A stretch of DNA of 64,000 nt, taken from contig JAIPJS010000006.1 of assembly GCA_021734025.1 (NCBI GenBank), forward strand, positions 148,769 to 212,768, written 5' to 3'. Made by a program: the position numbers and the translations under genes. Of the stretch, positions 19,372-27,831 are shown piece by piece. Numbering within the stretch: the first letter of the stretch is position 1; each line of letters begins with the position of its first letter. Source of the stretch: Candidatus Neomarinimicrobiota bacterium. GTDB lineage: Bacteria > Fidelibacterota > JAANXI01. The notes beneath the pieces were generated by a model. The model was not told the origin of the DNA. It worked only from the letters and a program-made list of their open reading frames with translations, and searched no databases.

Positions 19372-20304
19372 CTATCTGTTTCGTTCCGATTGTTCAATTT
19401 TGGGAAACGACCGGGATAAGTTTGATACTGTTCCCTTTACAGGCATTGCTTTGGTAACTCCGTCAAACAAGACAATGGCCTGGATACCAAAATTTCCTTC
19501 GGAAAATTCCTGGTAACTCCCCCCAGATGGGTCATAAATCCATGAATTTCCGCTGGTACTTGTATCCAAGCCGATATGCGGTCCGTAGGTGTTGTTTTGA
19601 TCCGGGCCATCATAGATATACACTGAAATAAAGAACCGGTCAGAAAAATCAAGATTCAGGCTTTCAAGTTCATAAATCTGCCATCCGAAGCCCGCGGTCC
19701 GGACTGCAGCCGGCTTGGTATCAAGATAGTTTCCTTCTGAATCCAGAATATCAATATCAAAGTCGTAGTCACCCCGGATATAGAGTCGCACCCCGACCAA
19801 ATCCAGGGGATACACAGGAGAATGAAATTCGGTAATAAACTCGACCTGCGATTCCAACGCATACCTAAATTCTTCAAAATCCCCATCATCGTACGAGAGG
19901 ACCACCGGATCCCACTCCAGCGCGATTTCCACATTTTCTTTGTTTTTATCGAGGTCCCTGACTTCCATACCATGGAACAGCTGACGGCCAGCCGCATCTT
20001 TCCCCGAGATCGCAAACCGGCGCAGGTCCCCTTTTTCTACCTCGAACTCCCCCATCGCTACTCGTTGACCATCAATGGTTCGGATGGTAAGTGTCTCTTC
20101 CATCTGTTCGATATCAGGACCTGTAATCTTGAGGTCAACCCGATCGATAAATGCAATTTTCGAAAAGCCCGTATTATCATCAGAAAAAAGAGACAACTGC
20201 ACCTCTGAGTAGTGATTTTCCTGGGATTGTACGAGCAAGCTGTCGCAACCGGTTAAGAATGCGCTTACTAATGTCACCGCCAATATAATTCGCTTGGTAT
20301 TCAT
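19372..20304 (-). CDS. Predicted lipoprotein, unknown function
   Basis: A 310-residue protein with a lipoprotein signal (AVTLVSAFLTGC, lipobox cysteine near residue 20). The body is beta-rich, with an N-terminal domain about 30-125 (VQLSLFSDDNTGFSKIAFIDRVDLKITG) that resembles an Ig-like or fimbrillin-like fold. The C-terminal half (about 130-290) repeats LESQVEFITEFHSPVYP and FFISVYIYDGPDQNN, and may be a ligand-binding beta-sandwich. Its position between the CsgG-like and LPP20-like genes suggests a shared envelope role (inference). Confidence 0.6.
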   Translation of the reverse strand: MNTKRIILAVTLVSAFLTGCDSLLVQSQENHYSEVQLSLFSDDNTGFSKIAFIDRVDLKITGPDIEQMEETLTIRTIDGQRVAMGEFEVEKGDLRRFAISGKDAAGRQLFHGMEVRDLDKNKENVEIALEWDPVVLSYDDGDFEEFRYALESQVEFITEFHSPVYPLDLVGVRLYIRGDYDFDIDILDSEGNYLDTKPAAVRTAGFGWQIYELESLNLDFSDRFFISVYIYDGPDQNNTYGPHIGLDTSTSGNSWIYDPSGGSYQEFSEGNFGIQAIVLFDGVTKAMPVKGTVSNLSRSFPKIEQSERNR

Positions 20305-20325
20305 AATAGGCTCCCGGATTCCAAT

Positions 20326-21033
20326 TTACGGCAGCGGTACGCTGACCGATACCGTTGAAATATTACTTTCGCCCCCACCGGCAGACATGGCGTACGCCGT
20401 ACCTCCAACTACGCCCACGCCAACGATTGTCCAGAACCACCATCTGGAGTAAAAAGGGGATTCCATTTGAGTTTGCGCAGTGTTCTTCTGCAAATCCGCC
20501 TGGGAAACCTGCTGGATCGCCACTGGCCGGGACCGATCCCCCACCATTTGATATTCCATTGATTGAGCCATCTGATCCATTAATTCAAAGATCTCTTCCC
20601 CGATTGCTCCCCGCCGGGTATCAGCCTTGATAATTTTGCTGGATTCCACATCGATGAGCCGGGCGTTTATCTGAATCATTTCTCCGATAGTCACAAAGCT
20701 CCCCACGAGGATAGCATTCGCTCCCACCGCACGACCAACCTCCACCGCAGTCTGTTCATCCACGATACCTGACATACCCAACTGCATCTCAGAGATGGCA
20801 TCCTGAAGACGGCCCCGCTCGACGATCTCCAGTTGCCCGCTTCTCGCCATACTCGTGATGACGGATTCCGGTATCGCTTTCTCTAGGTAATTCAATACTT
20901 GATTATTGCTGGTATTCTTAAAATCAACGATCGCTATCACGATTGTCTCTCCCGGCGGCAGGGCAAGGACCAGCGATTGGAACATCAGCAGGCTACTCAG
21001 GAGAACAGCAGTGACCTTCTTCACCGTACCCAT
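20326..21033 (-). CDS. CsgG-like/FlgO-like protein with C-terminal membrane segment
   Basis: A 235-residue exported protein from the ATG at 21033, chosen because AAGGA lies six to eight bases upstream; the in-frame GTG at 21051 has none. After the signal peptide it carries a CsgG-type domain (about 30-145): TIVIAIVDFKNTSNN, LEIVERGRLQDAISEMQLG, VGRAVGANAILVGSFV, INARLIDVESSKII. A predicted membrane helix (WWFWTIVGVGVVGGTAYAM) near 200-220 is unusual for CsgG, which is a lipoprotein pore. Neighbouring LPP20-like and lipoprotein genes point to an envelope assembly. Confidence 0.72.
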   Translation of the reverse strand: MGTVKKVTAVLLSSLLMFQSLVLALPPGETIVIAIVDFKNTSNNQVLNYLEKAIPESVITSMARSGQLEIVERGRLQDAISEMQLGMSGIVDEQTAVEVGRAVGANAILVGSFVTIGEMIQINARLIDVESSKIIKADTRRGAIGEEIFELMDQMAQSMEYQMVGDRSRPVAIQQVSQADLQKNTAQTQMESPFYSRWWFWTIVGVGVVGGTAYAMSAGGGESNISTVSVSVPLP

Positions 21034-21178
21034 AGGAATTCCTTTCACCAATTAGATTTATTTTAGAATGCAGAATCTAAACAGACCAGTACCGGTCGGA
21101 CCAACCTGGTCAGCAAGGCAAGAATATTTCGAATTTTAATTTAATCCATTTCCCAGAAAGGGCAATAAGATTATTGTT

Positions 21179-22417
21179 TTACATGCCACCGGTCTGTGTA
21201 GCAAATCGTGAGCTGTCCTTCACTAACAGCTCATCCGGGAAACGGGTATCATCAATCCATTGGATTATTTGCTCCCGGCGCTCGGCGTTTTGCTCGGTGG
21301 TATAGTGCTCGTTCCCGGAGAGGGTTTTACCTGCAGAGATCCGACCGAGATAATCAACCATGGCCGACGGGGCGTAACCAGCTCTGGCGGCGATGGTTAA
21401 ACCGTATTCATCTGCTTCGTCCTCGTACTCCTGGAGCCGGCCGGAGAAAATAGTTTCATACGACTCGATAGCGATATTTTCCAGGTCGTCACTGGTGGAT
21501 TGTATATCGGAAGACATTTCAGTTTCACTCTCCAACTCCATGAAAGCGTTATCCGCTGTGACCATTACCTTTCGTTTTTCAAGTTCCTTCATTCCGTGGC
21601 GCAGCACCACATGGGCGATTTCGTGTCCCATAAAGCAGGCCAGTTCCGCCTCGTTTTGCATCCGTTCTATGGCGCCTTTTGTGATAAACACAATGCCGCC
21701 CGGACAGGAATACGCGTTTACCTTGTCAACGTCGAGAATGAAGAATTTAAACCCCTGATCCCATGAATCGCTGGCCTCCACTACCAGGTTCCCGACGAAG
21801 TTCACATAATTCTGCAGGTTCCGGTTTTCGTAAATGCCGAGTTCGGCAATCCTGGAAGCGATTCCAAGTCCTACGCCTTCCTCGGGGAAAGAGAAAACAT
21901 CTCTGCCCCGCTGGCGAGGCAGATCGACCTTCCGCCTGAGTTTCCGGAGATTGCGATCTGCATATGTCTCCTGCCGAAACTGCTGGTATCGCCGGGGATC
22001 GATCCGGTAGGAATACAGTGTCTCCAGGAAGGATCCGTCCCCTTCCAGTCGATGTGCGTATTTCTCGGCGAATCCCTTGACGGCAGCGGATACGCCGGAC
22101 TGCGCCACCTTCGTAACGCTGGGAGTAGCGCTCATCTTCGCAAACGGATCCTCCGACTTCGCCTTTCCGGCCTGCACCGCCTTTTCCGAGACGTAGCCGT
22201 TCAATTCCTCGACCGACACCTTAATCCAGTGTTCCTGCGCTTCCAGCTGTTCTACTTCCGTGCCCTTCTGCAGCTCTGCAACCGCCGGAAAGAATGAGCC
22301 CGGCCCCTCCCGGAGCGTCGCCCGTTCCCGCTCAACAGTGGCGGTTTCGCCGCAGAATCCGGTTGACCCGATAATTAAAACCACCAATGAAATTATTACA
22401 TTCAGCAATCCTTTCAT
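21179..22417 (-). CDS. Periplasmic M48-family metallopeptidase with SH3 domain
   Basis: A 412-residue protein from the ATG at 22417, preceded by GAAGGGG at suitable spacing; the frame opens nine codons earlier. The signal peptide (LLNVIISLVVLIIGSTGFCGE) is followed by a bacterial SH3 domain (about 24-80: TVERERATLREGPGSFFPAV) that may bind peptidoglycan. The M48 domain (about 165-390) has the HEIAH zinc motif (HEIAHVVLRHG), with the third ligand in EYEDEADEYG. SH3 plus M48 suggests a BepA/LoiP-like envelope quality-control protease (inference). Confidence 0.82.
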   Translation of the reverse strand: MKGLLNVIISLVVLIIGSTGFCGETATVERERATLREGPGSFFPAVAELQKGTEVEQLEAQEHWIKVSVEELNGYVSEKAVQAGKAKSEDPFAKMSATPSVTKVAQSGVSAAVKGFAEKYAHRLEGDGSFLETLYSYRIDPRRYQQFRQETYADRNLRKLRRKVDLPRQRGRDVFSFPEEGVGLGIASRIAELGIYENRNLQNYVNFVGNLVVEASDSWDQGFKFFILDVDKVNAYSCPGGIVFITKGAIERMQNEAELACFMGHEIAHVVLRHGMKELEKRKVMVTADNAFMELESETEMSSDIQSTSDDLENIAIESYETIFSGRLQEYEDEADEYGLTIAARAGYAPSAMVDYLGRISAGKTLSGNEHYTTEQNAERREQIIQWIDDTRFPDELLVKDSSRFATQTGGM

Positions 22418-22484
22418 GGCACGCCCCTTCTTCATATAATTCATAACACAATTGCACTGACTCCGGAACCGAAACTCGGTCGTC

Positions 22485-24683
22485 TTACTTACTCGTCAAA
22501 GTAAACACGCCGTCCCACTCTTTCGGCTTTTCCTTCTTCAACACCTGCGAACGTTCGAGCATGGTTTGGGATGGTGAATCATTATACGGCTCAACGGCCA
22601 GTTCTCCAAAGATGGAAATCGCCGCCTTCCAGTTCCCGTTCCGATATTCCAGGAGTCCCTCGTGGTATTGCTTGTAGAGTTCGGTATTATGCCGGGTGGC
22701 ATTTTCGAGGCGATCTATAAGTTCATAAATCTTCACCGGCTCAGTCTTCCCCTTGACCCGGAGCAGGTCCAGCTCCCGGCATAGGAATTCTTCCTTCACC
22801 AGTGCGTAGGTCGATTCGCTGATAATAATTTGCGTTTTAAAGACCTTGTTCACGCCTTCCAGCCTGGCGGCCAGGTTCACGTCATCGCCGATGGCGGTAT
22901 AATCGGTACGCCGCTCCGAGCCGATGTTTCCGGCGACGATAGGCCCGGAGTTCAAACCAATCCTGGTATTCCTGTGAAAATGTGCCGCCGGTGATACCGA
23001 TTCTCCGTTTGAAGTCAGGGAATACGCAAACTCCCGGTGAGCCAGCGCAGCCTGGCAGGCCAGGACGGCGTGGTCATCTCTGGGAAGTGGTGCGCCGAAC
23101 AACGCCATGATTCCGTCTCCTGTATATTTATCCAGCAAGCCATTGTGGTCTAGCACGAAACTGGTGAGTTTGTCAAAATACTCGTTCAGATACTGTACCA
23201 GTTCCGGAGCGGATTTCCCTTCAGAAAACGTAGTAAAGTTATAAATATCCGAGAATAAAACTGTGGCGTAGATCTCATCTCCGCCCATTTGGACCATATC
23301 CGGTTCCCGCAGGAGGTTCTGGATTACGTCGGGATGAACGTACCGGCTGAAGACCTTGCGGATTTCCAGCTTGGAGCGGCCTTCCATGACGAAACTAAGC
23401 GTCGCTGCCGTCACATACGACAACACAAATCCGGTCGCCGGGAATACAATCTCCATCCAGATTCGATGTGTATTCCAGAGAAGGAGTGAGAGGCCAACGA
23501 GAAATAGGGCGATTCCCGGCAGGAGCAAATGGCTGTAGCGCATACGAAATTGTGTGAAGGCAAGGTATGCCAGGAAGGCAATAAGCATCGTATTAAGAAA
23601 TGTGAGCCAGGCCGGCATTCGGTGGACAAAATCACCCTGCGTGAAATTGCTGAGCACGGTTGCCCAGATCTCCATACCGGGGTACGGCGTGATTCCGGTG
23701 AATGGGGTCGGCTTTAAATCCTTGAGTCCTGCTGCCGAAGCCCCGACGATGATATATTTATCCCGGAACATCTCCGGATCGAGCGAAGGCTCACCACCGT
23801 ACCTGAGAGCGCTTGCCGTCTGAATGACTGCGCTGATCGGTACGTATTGAAAGGCGCCCTCCGGGCCTCCGGGCCCGTACCAGTTCACCAGATACTCGCC
23901 ATTTTCGTCCAGCGGAATCTGCTGATCACCCGCCCGGATTTTTTGGCCGTCAGTCCGTATTTCTCCAAAGCCTCCGCTCTCAATCCATCCCCGGATCGGC
24001 AGGCTGGCCAGCGTTTTACTACGATAGGTAAACAGCGGCCGGGTCCGCCGAAGTACGCCATCCTGGTCAGTGTGCACGTTGGTGATGCCCAATCCCGCAG
24101 CGGCGTGAAGTAATGTATCGATCGGCACCTTAGCTCCCTGATACGCGATGTGGGACAGATCGTTCTTACCTTCTATGGGAATACCAAATTGTTTCGGAAT
24201 CAGGCCTCCGGAGGAATCGACCAGTAACTCACACCCCAGGATAACTTTGCCATGGTCCCGGATGGATTCGGCAAAGGCGCCATCGGTCTGGTCGGCGTAG
24301 GTCTCGTCACGGTTCAGATCCGGATCGTAGAACAGCATATCGTACATGACCGCGCGGCTGTTCACATCTTTGAAAAGAGAGTTCATCAGTGCATAGAAAT
24401 TCCGGGGGAATGGATACTGGATGCCGACCGTCTCGCCAAAGTATTCCAAGCTATTGTTATCGATATCGACCAGAACGATGTTGGAATCCGCCCGCTCCGG
24501 AATGGGGAACTGCACGAACCGATAATCCAGGGTTTTCTGCTCGATTTCCCGCATGAATGCCAGATTGTTGAGCGCCATGGCAACCAAACTGAGCACCAGG
24601 GCAATACCCAGCGCCACGTACCAGGTGCGATACGTTTTGGTAAATTGATTGGTAACACTGTTGAGAAAACCCGGAATGTTCAT
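22485..24683 (-). CDS. CHASE2-domain class III adenylate/guanylate cyclase
   Basis: A 732-residue membrane sensor from the ATG at 24683; the frame is open for 44 further codons with no protein-like content. One N-terminal helix (about 22-40) precedes a periplasmic CHASE2 domain (about 45-340, with IVLVDIDNNSLEYFG and KYIIVGASAAGL). Three membrane helices follow (about 357-435), then the cyclase domain (about 470-650). The metal-binding aspartates are Asp479 (LFSDI) and Asp523 (KYTGDG), followed by RIGLNSGPIVAGNIG and AIGDDVNLAARLE. The lysine in DKY suggests ATP use, hence cAMP. No dedicated partner is nearby. Confidence 0.88.
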   Translation of the reverse strand: MNIPGFLNSVTNQFTKTYRTWYVALGIALVLSLVAMALNNLAFMREIEQKTLDYRFVQFPIPERADSNIVLVDIDNNSLEYFGETVGIQYPFPRNFYALMNSLFKDVNSRAVMYDMLFYDPDLNRDETYADQTDGAFAESIRDHGKVILGCELLVDSSGGLIPKQFGIPIEGKNDLSHIAYQGAKVPIDTLLHAAAGLGITNVHTDQDGVLRRTRPLFTYRSKTLASLPIRGWIESGGFGEIRTDGQKIRAGDQQIPLDENGEYLVNWYGPGGPEGAFQYVPISAVIQTASALRYGGEPSLDPEMFRDKYIIVGASAAGLKDLKPTPFTGITPYPGMEIWATVLSNFTQGDFVHRMPAWLTFLNTMLIAFLAYLAFTQFRMRYSHLLLPGIALFLVGLSLLLWNTHRIWMEIVFPATGFVLSYVTAATLSFVMEGRSKLEIRKVFSRYVHPDVIQNLLREPDMVQMGGDEIYATVLFSDIYNFTTFSEGKSAPELVQYLNEYFDKLTSFVLDHNGLLDKYTGDGIMALFGAPLPRDDHAVLACQAALAHREFAYSLTSNGESVSPAAHFHRNTRIGLNSGPIVAGNIGSERRTDYTAIGDDVNLAARLEGVNKVFKTQIIISESTYALVKEEFLCRELDLLRVKGKTEPVKIYELIDRLENATRHNTELYKQYHEGLLEYRNGNWKAAISIFGELAVEPYNDSPSQTMLERSQVLKKEKPKEWDGVFTLTSK

Positions 24684-25017
24684 ACAGGATTTACCACGTA
24701 AGTTAACCCAAAAAGAAATTATACGAAGTGGAGAGAAGGTGCAACGGGGAAGTGGAGTAATGTAAATGAATTCAGGAACACACTTAAAACAAAGAAATGC
24801 CTGGTGTATCTCCACTCATGCCGCATAATTAGAAATTTTCCCTTTTCCCTATTCTCAGACACTCTTTATCACGTTCACTGCCAAAAAAATTTCCGCAAAA
24901 CCAAAATATAAATTTATGTTTCGTACAGATTTACAAAGTTCCCAAGAAGACACGATCAAATTACCGGAACCTGCCATGGAGAAGATAACGTCTGGATATC
25001 TCCTGTATGGTATTGAT

Positions 25018-25045
25018 GTAGGGACACGCCATGGCGTGTCCCTAC
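25018..25045. repeat. Perfect 28-bp palindrome
   Basis: Two perfect 14-base arms (GTAGGGACACGCCA and its complement) with no loop, in the 470-bp gap between the cyclase gene and fumC. It lies about 100 bases downstream of the fumC stop and could limit read-through, but it has no T run. It resembles dispersed GTAGGG...CCCTAC repeats known from many bacterial genomes. The rest of the gap shows no gene. Confidence 0.75.
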
Positions 25046-25152
25046 CAAAGGTGTATCCCCAGCCCTTCACTGTTAAATTCCTGTTTTCACACAGCCTTCA
25101 TATCTATCTCTCATCAAAAATGTTATAGATAACTTGCAAAGGAATTACTTTT

Positions 25153-26565
25153 TCACTTCTCCCCCGGTATCCCCCGGTCGGTCATCGCACGAACATCCAG
25201 CGCCTCCTCCAGTTCTTCTTTGGAAAGCAGTCCCATCTCTTCCACGACCTGCGGCACGGGCTTTCTCTCTGCCGCCGCCTTTTTGGCTACTTCGGAGGCT
25301 TTATCATAGCCGATCTTCTGGTTGAGCGCCGTAGCGATGGAGGGGTTGAGCTCCACAAGCTCTTTACACCGTTCCCGGTCGACCTCAATACCGTCCAGGC
25401 ATTTCGTCCGGAACGCGTCGAGTACATTTGTCAACAGGTGCACACTCTCCAGCATCGCATGCGTCATCACCGGCATCATCACATTGAGCTGGAAGTTGCC
25501 GTGGGTTCCGCTTACCGTGATAGTCTGTACGTTGCCGATGACCCGCGCCGCTACTTGCATCACCGATTCACTCATCACCGGATTCACCTTGCCCGGCATA
25601 ATGGACGAGCCCGGCTGAATCACCGGCAGTTTGATTTCCGCGATGCCGCTGGTAGGCCCGCTGCTCAAGAACCGGATATCATTGGCAATTTTTAAGAGAG
25701 ATTGCGCAAGCGTGTTTACTGCGCCTGCCGCCGACACGTAGGCATCCTTTGCGGCCTGCGCCTCGAAGTGATTTTCCGCTTCCCACAGTTCCAGGCCGGT
25801 TTTTTCCGCGAGCGCGTCTACCATCTTGCCAGGGAATTCCACGGGGCAGTTGATTCCAGTACCGGTGGCGGTCCCGCCGATAGCCAGCTCGGAGAGTTCA
25901 TCCAATGCAATCCGGAGCCGGTCGATAGCGCGCTCGGCCTGCTGTGCATAGCCGCCGAACTCCTGCCCCAGGCGGATGGGCGTGGCGTCCATAAGATGGG
26001 TGCGCCCGCTCTTAACCACATCGTCGAATTCGTCAGCCTTTTGTTCCAAAGATTTCTGAAATTTCTTCAGCGACGGGATGAGATCCTCCTCAATCGCCAT
26101 CATGGTGGAGAGATGCATGGCCGTGGGAATCACGTCGTTGGATGACTGGGACATGTTCACGTGATCATTGGGATGGACAGCCTTACTACCGATTGCTTCG
26201 CCGAGGATTTCTGCCGCACGGTTTGCAATGACTTCGTTGGCATTCATATTGGTGGATGTCCCGCTTCCGGTCTGAAAGATGTCAAGAATGAACTGATCAT
26301 CCAGATCACCGTCAATGACCTGTTGTGCCGCCTGAATGATGGCGTCGGCGATATTAGCGTCCACCAGTCCAAGGTCGCGGTTCACCTCGGCAGCTGATTG
26401 TTTGATATAGCCTAAGGCCTGGATGAATCGGCGCGGAAACCTCAGGTCACTAATGGGGAAATTTTCTTTGGCCCGTTGAGTCTGGGCGCCGTAATATGAC
26501 CCCGCCGGTACTTGCACTTCGCCCAGCGAATCTTTTTCGGTTCGTGTCTGCTGGTTCATATTCAA
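25153..26565 (-). CDS. fumC: Fumarate hydratase, class II
   Basis: TCA-cycle fumarase (cytoplasmic homotetramer), 470 residues. Superfamily motifs are DIFQTGSGTSTNMNANEVI, the substrate-binding HPNDHVNMSQSSND, SGRTHLMDATPIRLGQE and the catalytic serine loop GSSIMPGKVNPV. The THLMDATP form fits class II fumarases of the actinobacterial type rather than aspartase, which usually carries a different loop; aspartase remains a minor alternative. Single gene with its own promoter region in the repeat-rich gap upstream. Confidence 0.9.
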   Translation of the reverse strand: MNMNQQTRTEKDSLGEVQVPAGSYYGAQTQRAKENFPISDLRFPRRFIQALGYIKQSAAEVNRDLGLVDANIADAIIQAAQQVIDGDLDDQFILDIFQTGSGTSTNMNANEVIANRAAEILGEAIGSKAVHPNDHVNMSQSSNDVIPTAMHLSTMMAIEEDLIPSLKKFQKSLEQKADEFDDVVKSGRTHLMDATPIRLGQEFGGYAQQAERAIDRLRIALDELSELAIGGTATGTGINCPVEFPGKMVDALAEKTGLELWEAENHFEAQAAKDAYVSAAGAVNTLAQSLLKIANDIRFLSSGPTSGIAEIKLPVIQPGSSIMPGKVNPVMSESVMQVAARVIGNVQTITVSGTHGNFQLNVMMPVMTHAMLESVHLLTNVLDAFRTKCLDGIEVDRERCKELVELNPSIATALNQKIGYDKASEVAKKAAAERKPVPQVVEEMGLLSKEELEEALDVRAMTDRGIPGEK

Positions 26566-26650
26566 TTCTCCGGATTAATTTTCTTTGGATTTTTAATTAC
26601 TCAAGTTTAACGAAGGGAGGGAGAAAGGTGCAACGGTGGGTTTTTAAATT

Positions 26651-26796
26651 GTCATCCCGACCGATCCCGGCGAATGCCGGGAGAGTGGAGCGATCCCGTA
26701 AGGGAACCTTCAAGGATATACTTGCCAGATCCTTCCCCGTAGGGATCCCGTTGGGGCGGCTGCGTCCGGCGGCGGCCGGTCTCCGCTCAGGATGAC
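26651..26796. repeat. GTCATCC...GGATGAC interspersed repeat
   Basis: Non-coding unit bounded by inverted GTCATCC and GGATGAC ends, with an internal CCCGGC/GCCGGG hairpin. Diverged relatives begin at 26832 and 27112 (GTCATTCCGAC), and a fragment lies near 53837-53876. The type is common in intergenic DNA of many bacteria. Confidence 0.7.
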
Positions 26797-26820
26797 TGTG
26801 AGTTTTTCTCTAATTCAAAG

Positions 26821-27240
26821 TAAAAAGAGGAGTCATTCCGACGGAGCCCGGTGTTCAGGGCGATTGGAGGAATCTCGTACAGGAGTCTCCGGGGTTAATC
26901 GGGCGAGATCTTTTCGCCCAAAAAAACCCGCCAATGATGCTGTGAGCTGTTAATGGCGGTTCCGCATTATTGCGCTCCATTCTCCGACCCTTTCAGGGAT
27001 CTCGACCCTGAAAGGGTCTGTTGGATACAGTAATTACCGCAAATGCCCTCACTGGTCCTTTGCAACGTCGATAGCATTGTCATAGTAAACTAAAAAGAAA
27101 GTAAAAAACCAGTCATTCCGACTGAGCGAAGCGAACGGAGGAATCTCGTGAAGTAATCTCCGAGGCTAATTGAACGAGAACCTTTCCCAAAGGGATCCCT
27201 TCGGGGCGACTCGCTCCGCTCAGGAGGACCCATTTATGGC
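26821..27240. repeat. Imperfect direct duplication with terminator-like hairpin
   Basis: Two related blocks starting GTCATTCCGAC (26832 and 27112) share GAGGAATCTCGT, TCTCCG and GAACGAGA-like segments, and each ends in a minus-strand hairpin of CCGCCA/TGGCGG type followed by a T run. The first hairpin spans about 26921-26960 and no longer follows a gene; the second is the terminator at 27245-27288. The whole 26566-27315 gap holds no supported gene. Confidence 0.6.
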
Positions 27241-27244
27241 TCTC

Positions 27245-27288
27245 ACAAAAAAAACCGCCAATGACGCTGCAAGCGTTCAATGGCGGTT
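27245..27288 (-). terminator. Rho-independent terminator of the cysQ / peroxiredoxin-like operon
   Basis: On the minus strand, stem AACCGCCA/TGGCGGTT with an inner ACGCT/AGCGT stem, followed directly by a run of about eight T. It lies 28 bases beyond the stop of the gene at 27316. Confidence 0.88.
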
Positions 27289-27315
27289 CCTAAAAATAAC
27301 CAGGGTAGTTTATAA

Positions 27316-27822
27316 TTACTCCGCCAGCGTCTCCTTCACATTCCTATACACCTCTTTGACATGCGACCGGGATCGCTGGTCAGCATAGACGCGGACGACT
27401 TCATGATCGCGGGAAACGACAAAACTCACACGGGCATTGATGCCGCTCTCGAATCTGGTACCGTATGCCTCGCTGGCTTCGTTTTCCGGGTCGGCGAGCA
27501 GCGTGAGCGAAATGTTATTTTTCTGTGCATATCGTTTATGCGTCTCAATGCCATCTTCACTAATGCCGACCGGCGTAATGCCCAAATCCTCAAATCGCTC
27601 CCGATATTCATTTAATGTCGCCAGTTCTTCTGACACCCCAGGAGCGCCATCTCTGGAAAAGAAATACAGCAACGCCATTCCTCTGTTCAGCAGGTGCGCC
27701 AGGGAGACGTCCTCGCCGTTTTGATCGGTCAGCGTAAAATCCGGCGCAGGCGTACCGGCCGGCTTCACATTGTGATCGTTGAAATTCTTCGCAATATCGA
27801 TTGAGTTTTCCATATTTTCCAT
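27316..27822 (-). CDS. Peroxiredoxin-fold (AhpC/TSA-like) protein lacking all cysteines
   Basis: A 168-residue protein with a thioredoxin/peroxiredoxin fold: APDFTLTDQNGEDVSL (about 25-40), GMALLYFFSRDGAPGVSEEL (about 48-67), LGITPVGISED and SFVVSRDHEVVRVY. In peroxiredoxins the third block reads PGCT with the peroxidatic cysteine; here it is APGVSEE, and the protein contains no cysteine. It therefore cannot be a thiol peroxidase. A scaffold, regulatory or other binding role is possible. It follows cysQ by nine bases, so both are co-transcribed, and it precedes a strong terminator. Confidence 0.8.
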   Translation of the reverse strand: MENMENSIDIAKNFNDHNVKPAGTPAPDFTLTDQNGEDVSLAHLLNRGMALLYFFSRDGAPGVSEELATLNEYRERFEDLGITPVGISEDGIETHKRYAQKNNISLTLLADPENEASEAYGTRFESGINARVSFVVSRDHEVVRVYADQRSRSHVKEVYRNVKETLAE

Positions 27823-27831
27823 AGTGCGCTC

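Noticed and set aside
24684..24815. Extended N-terminus (44 residues) of the CHASE2 cyclase
   Set aside because: Composition is not protein-like and the membrane helix expected near the start follows the ATG at 24683.
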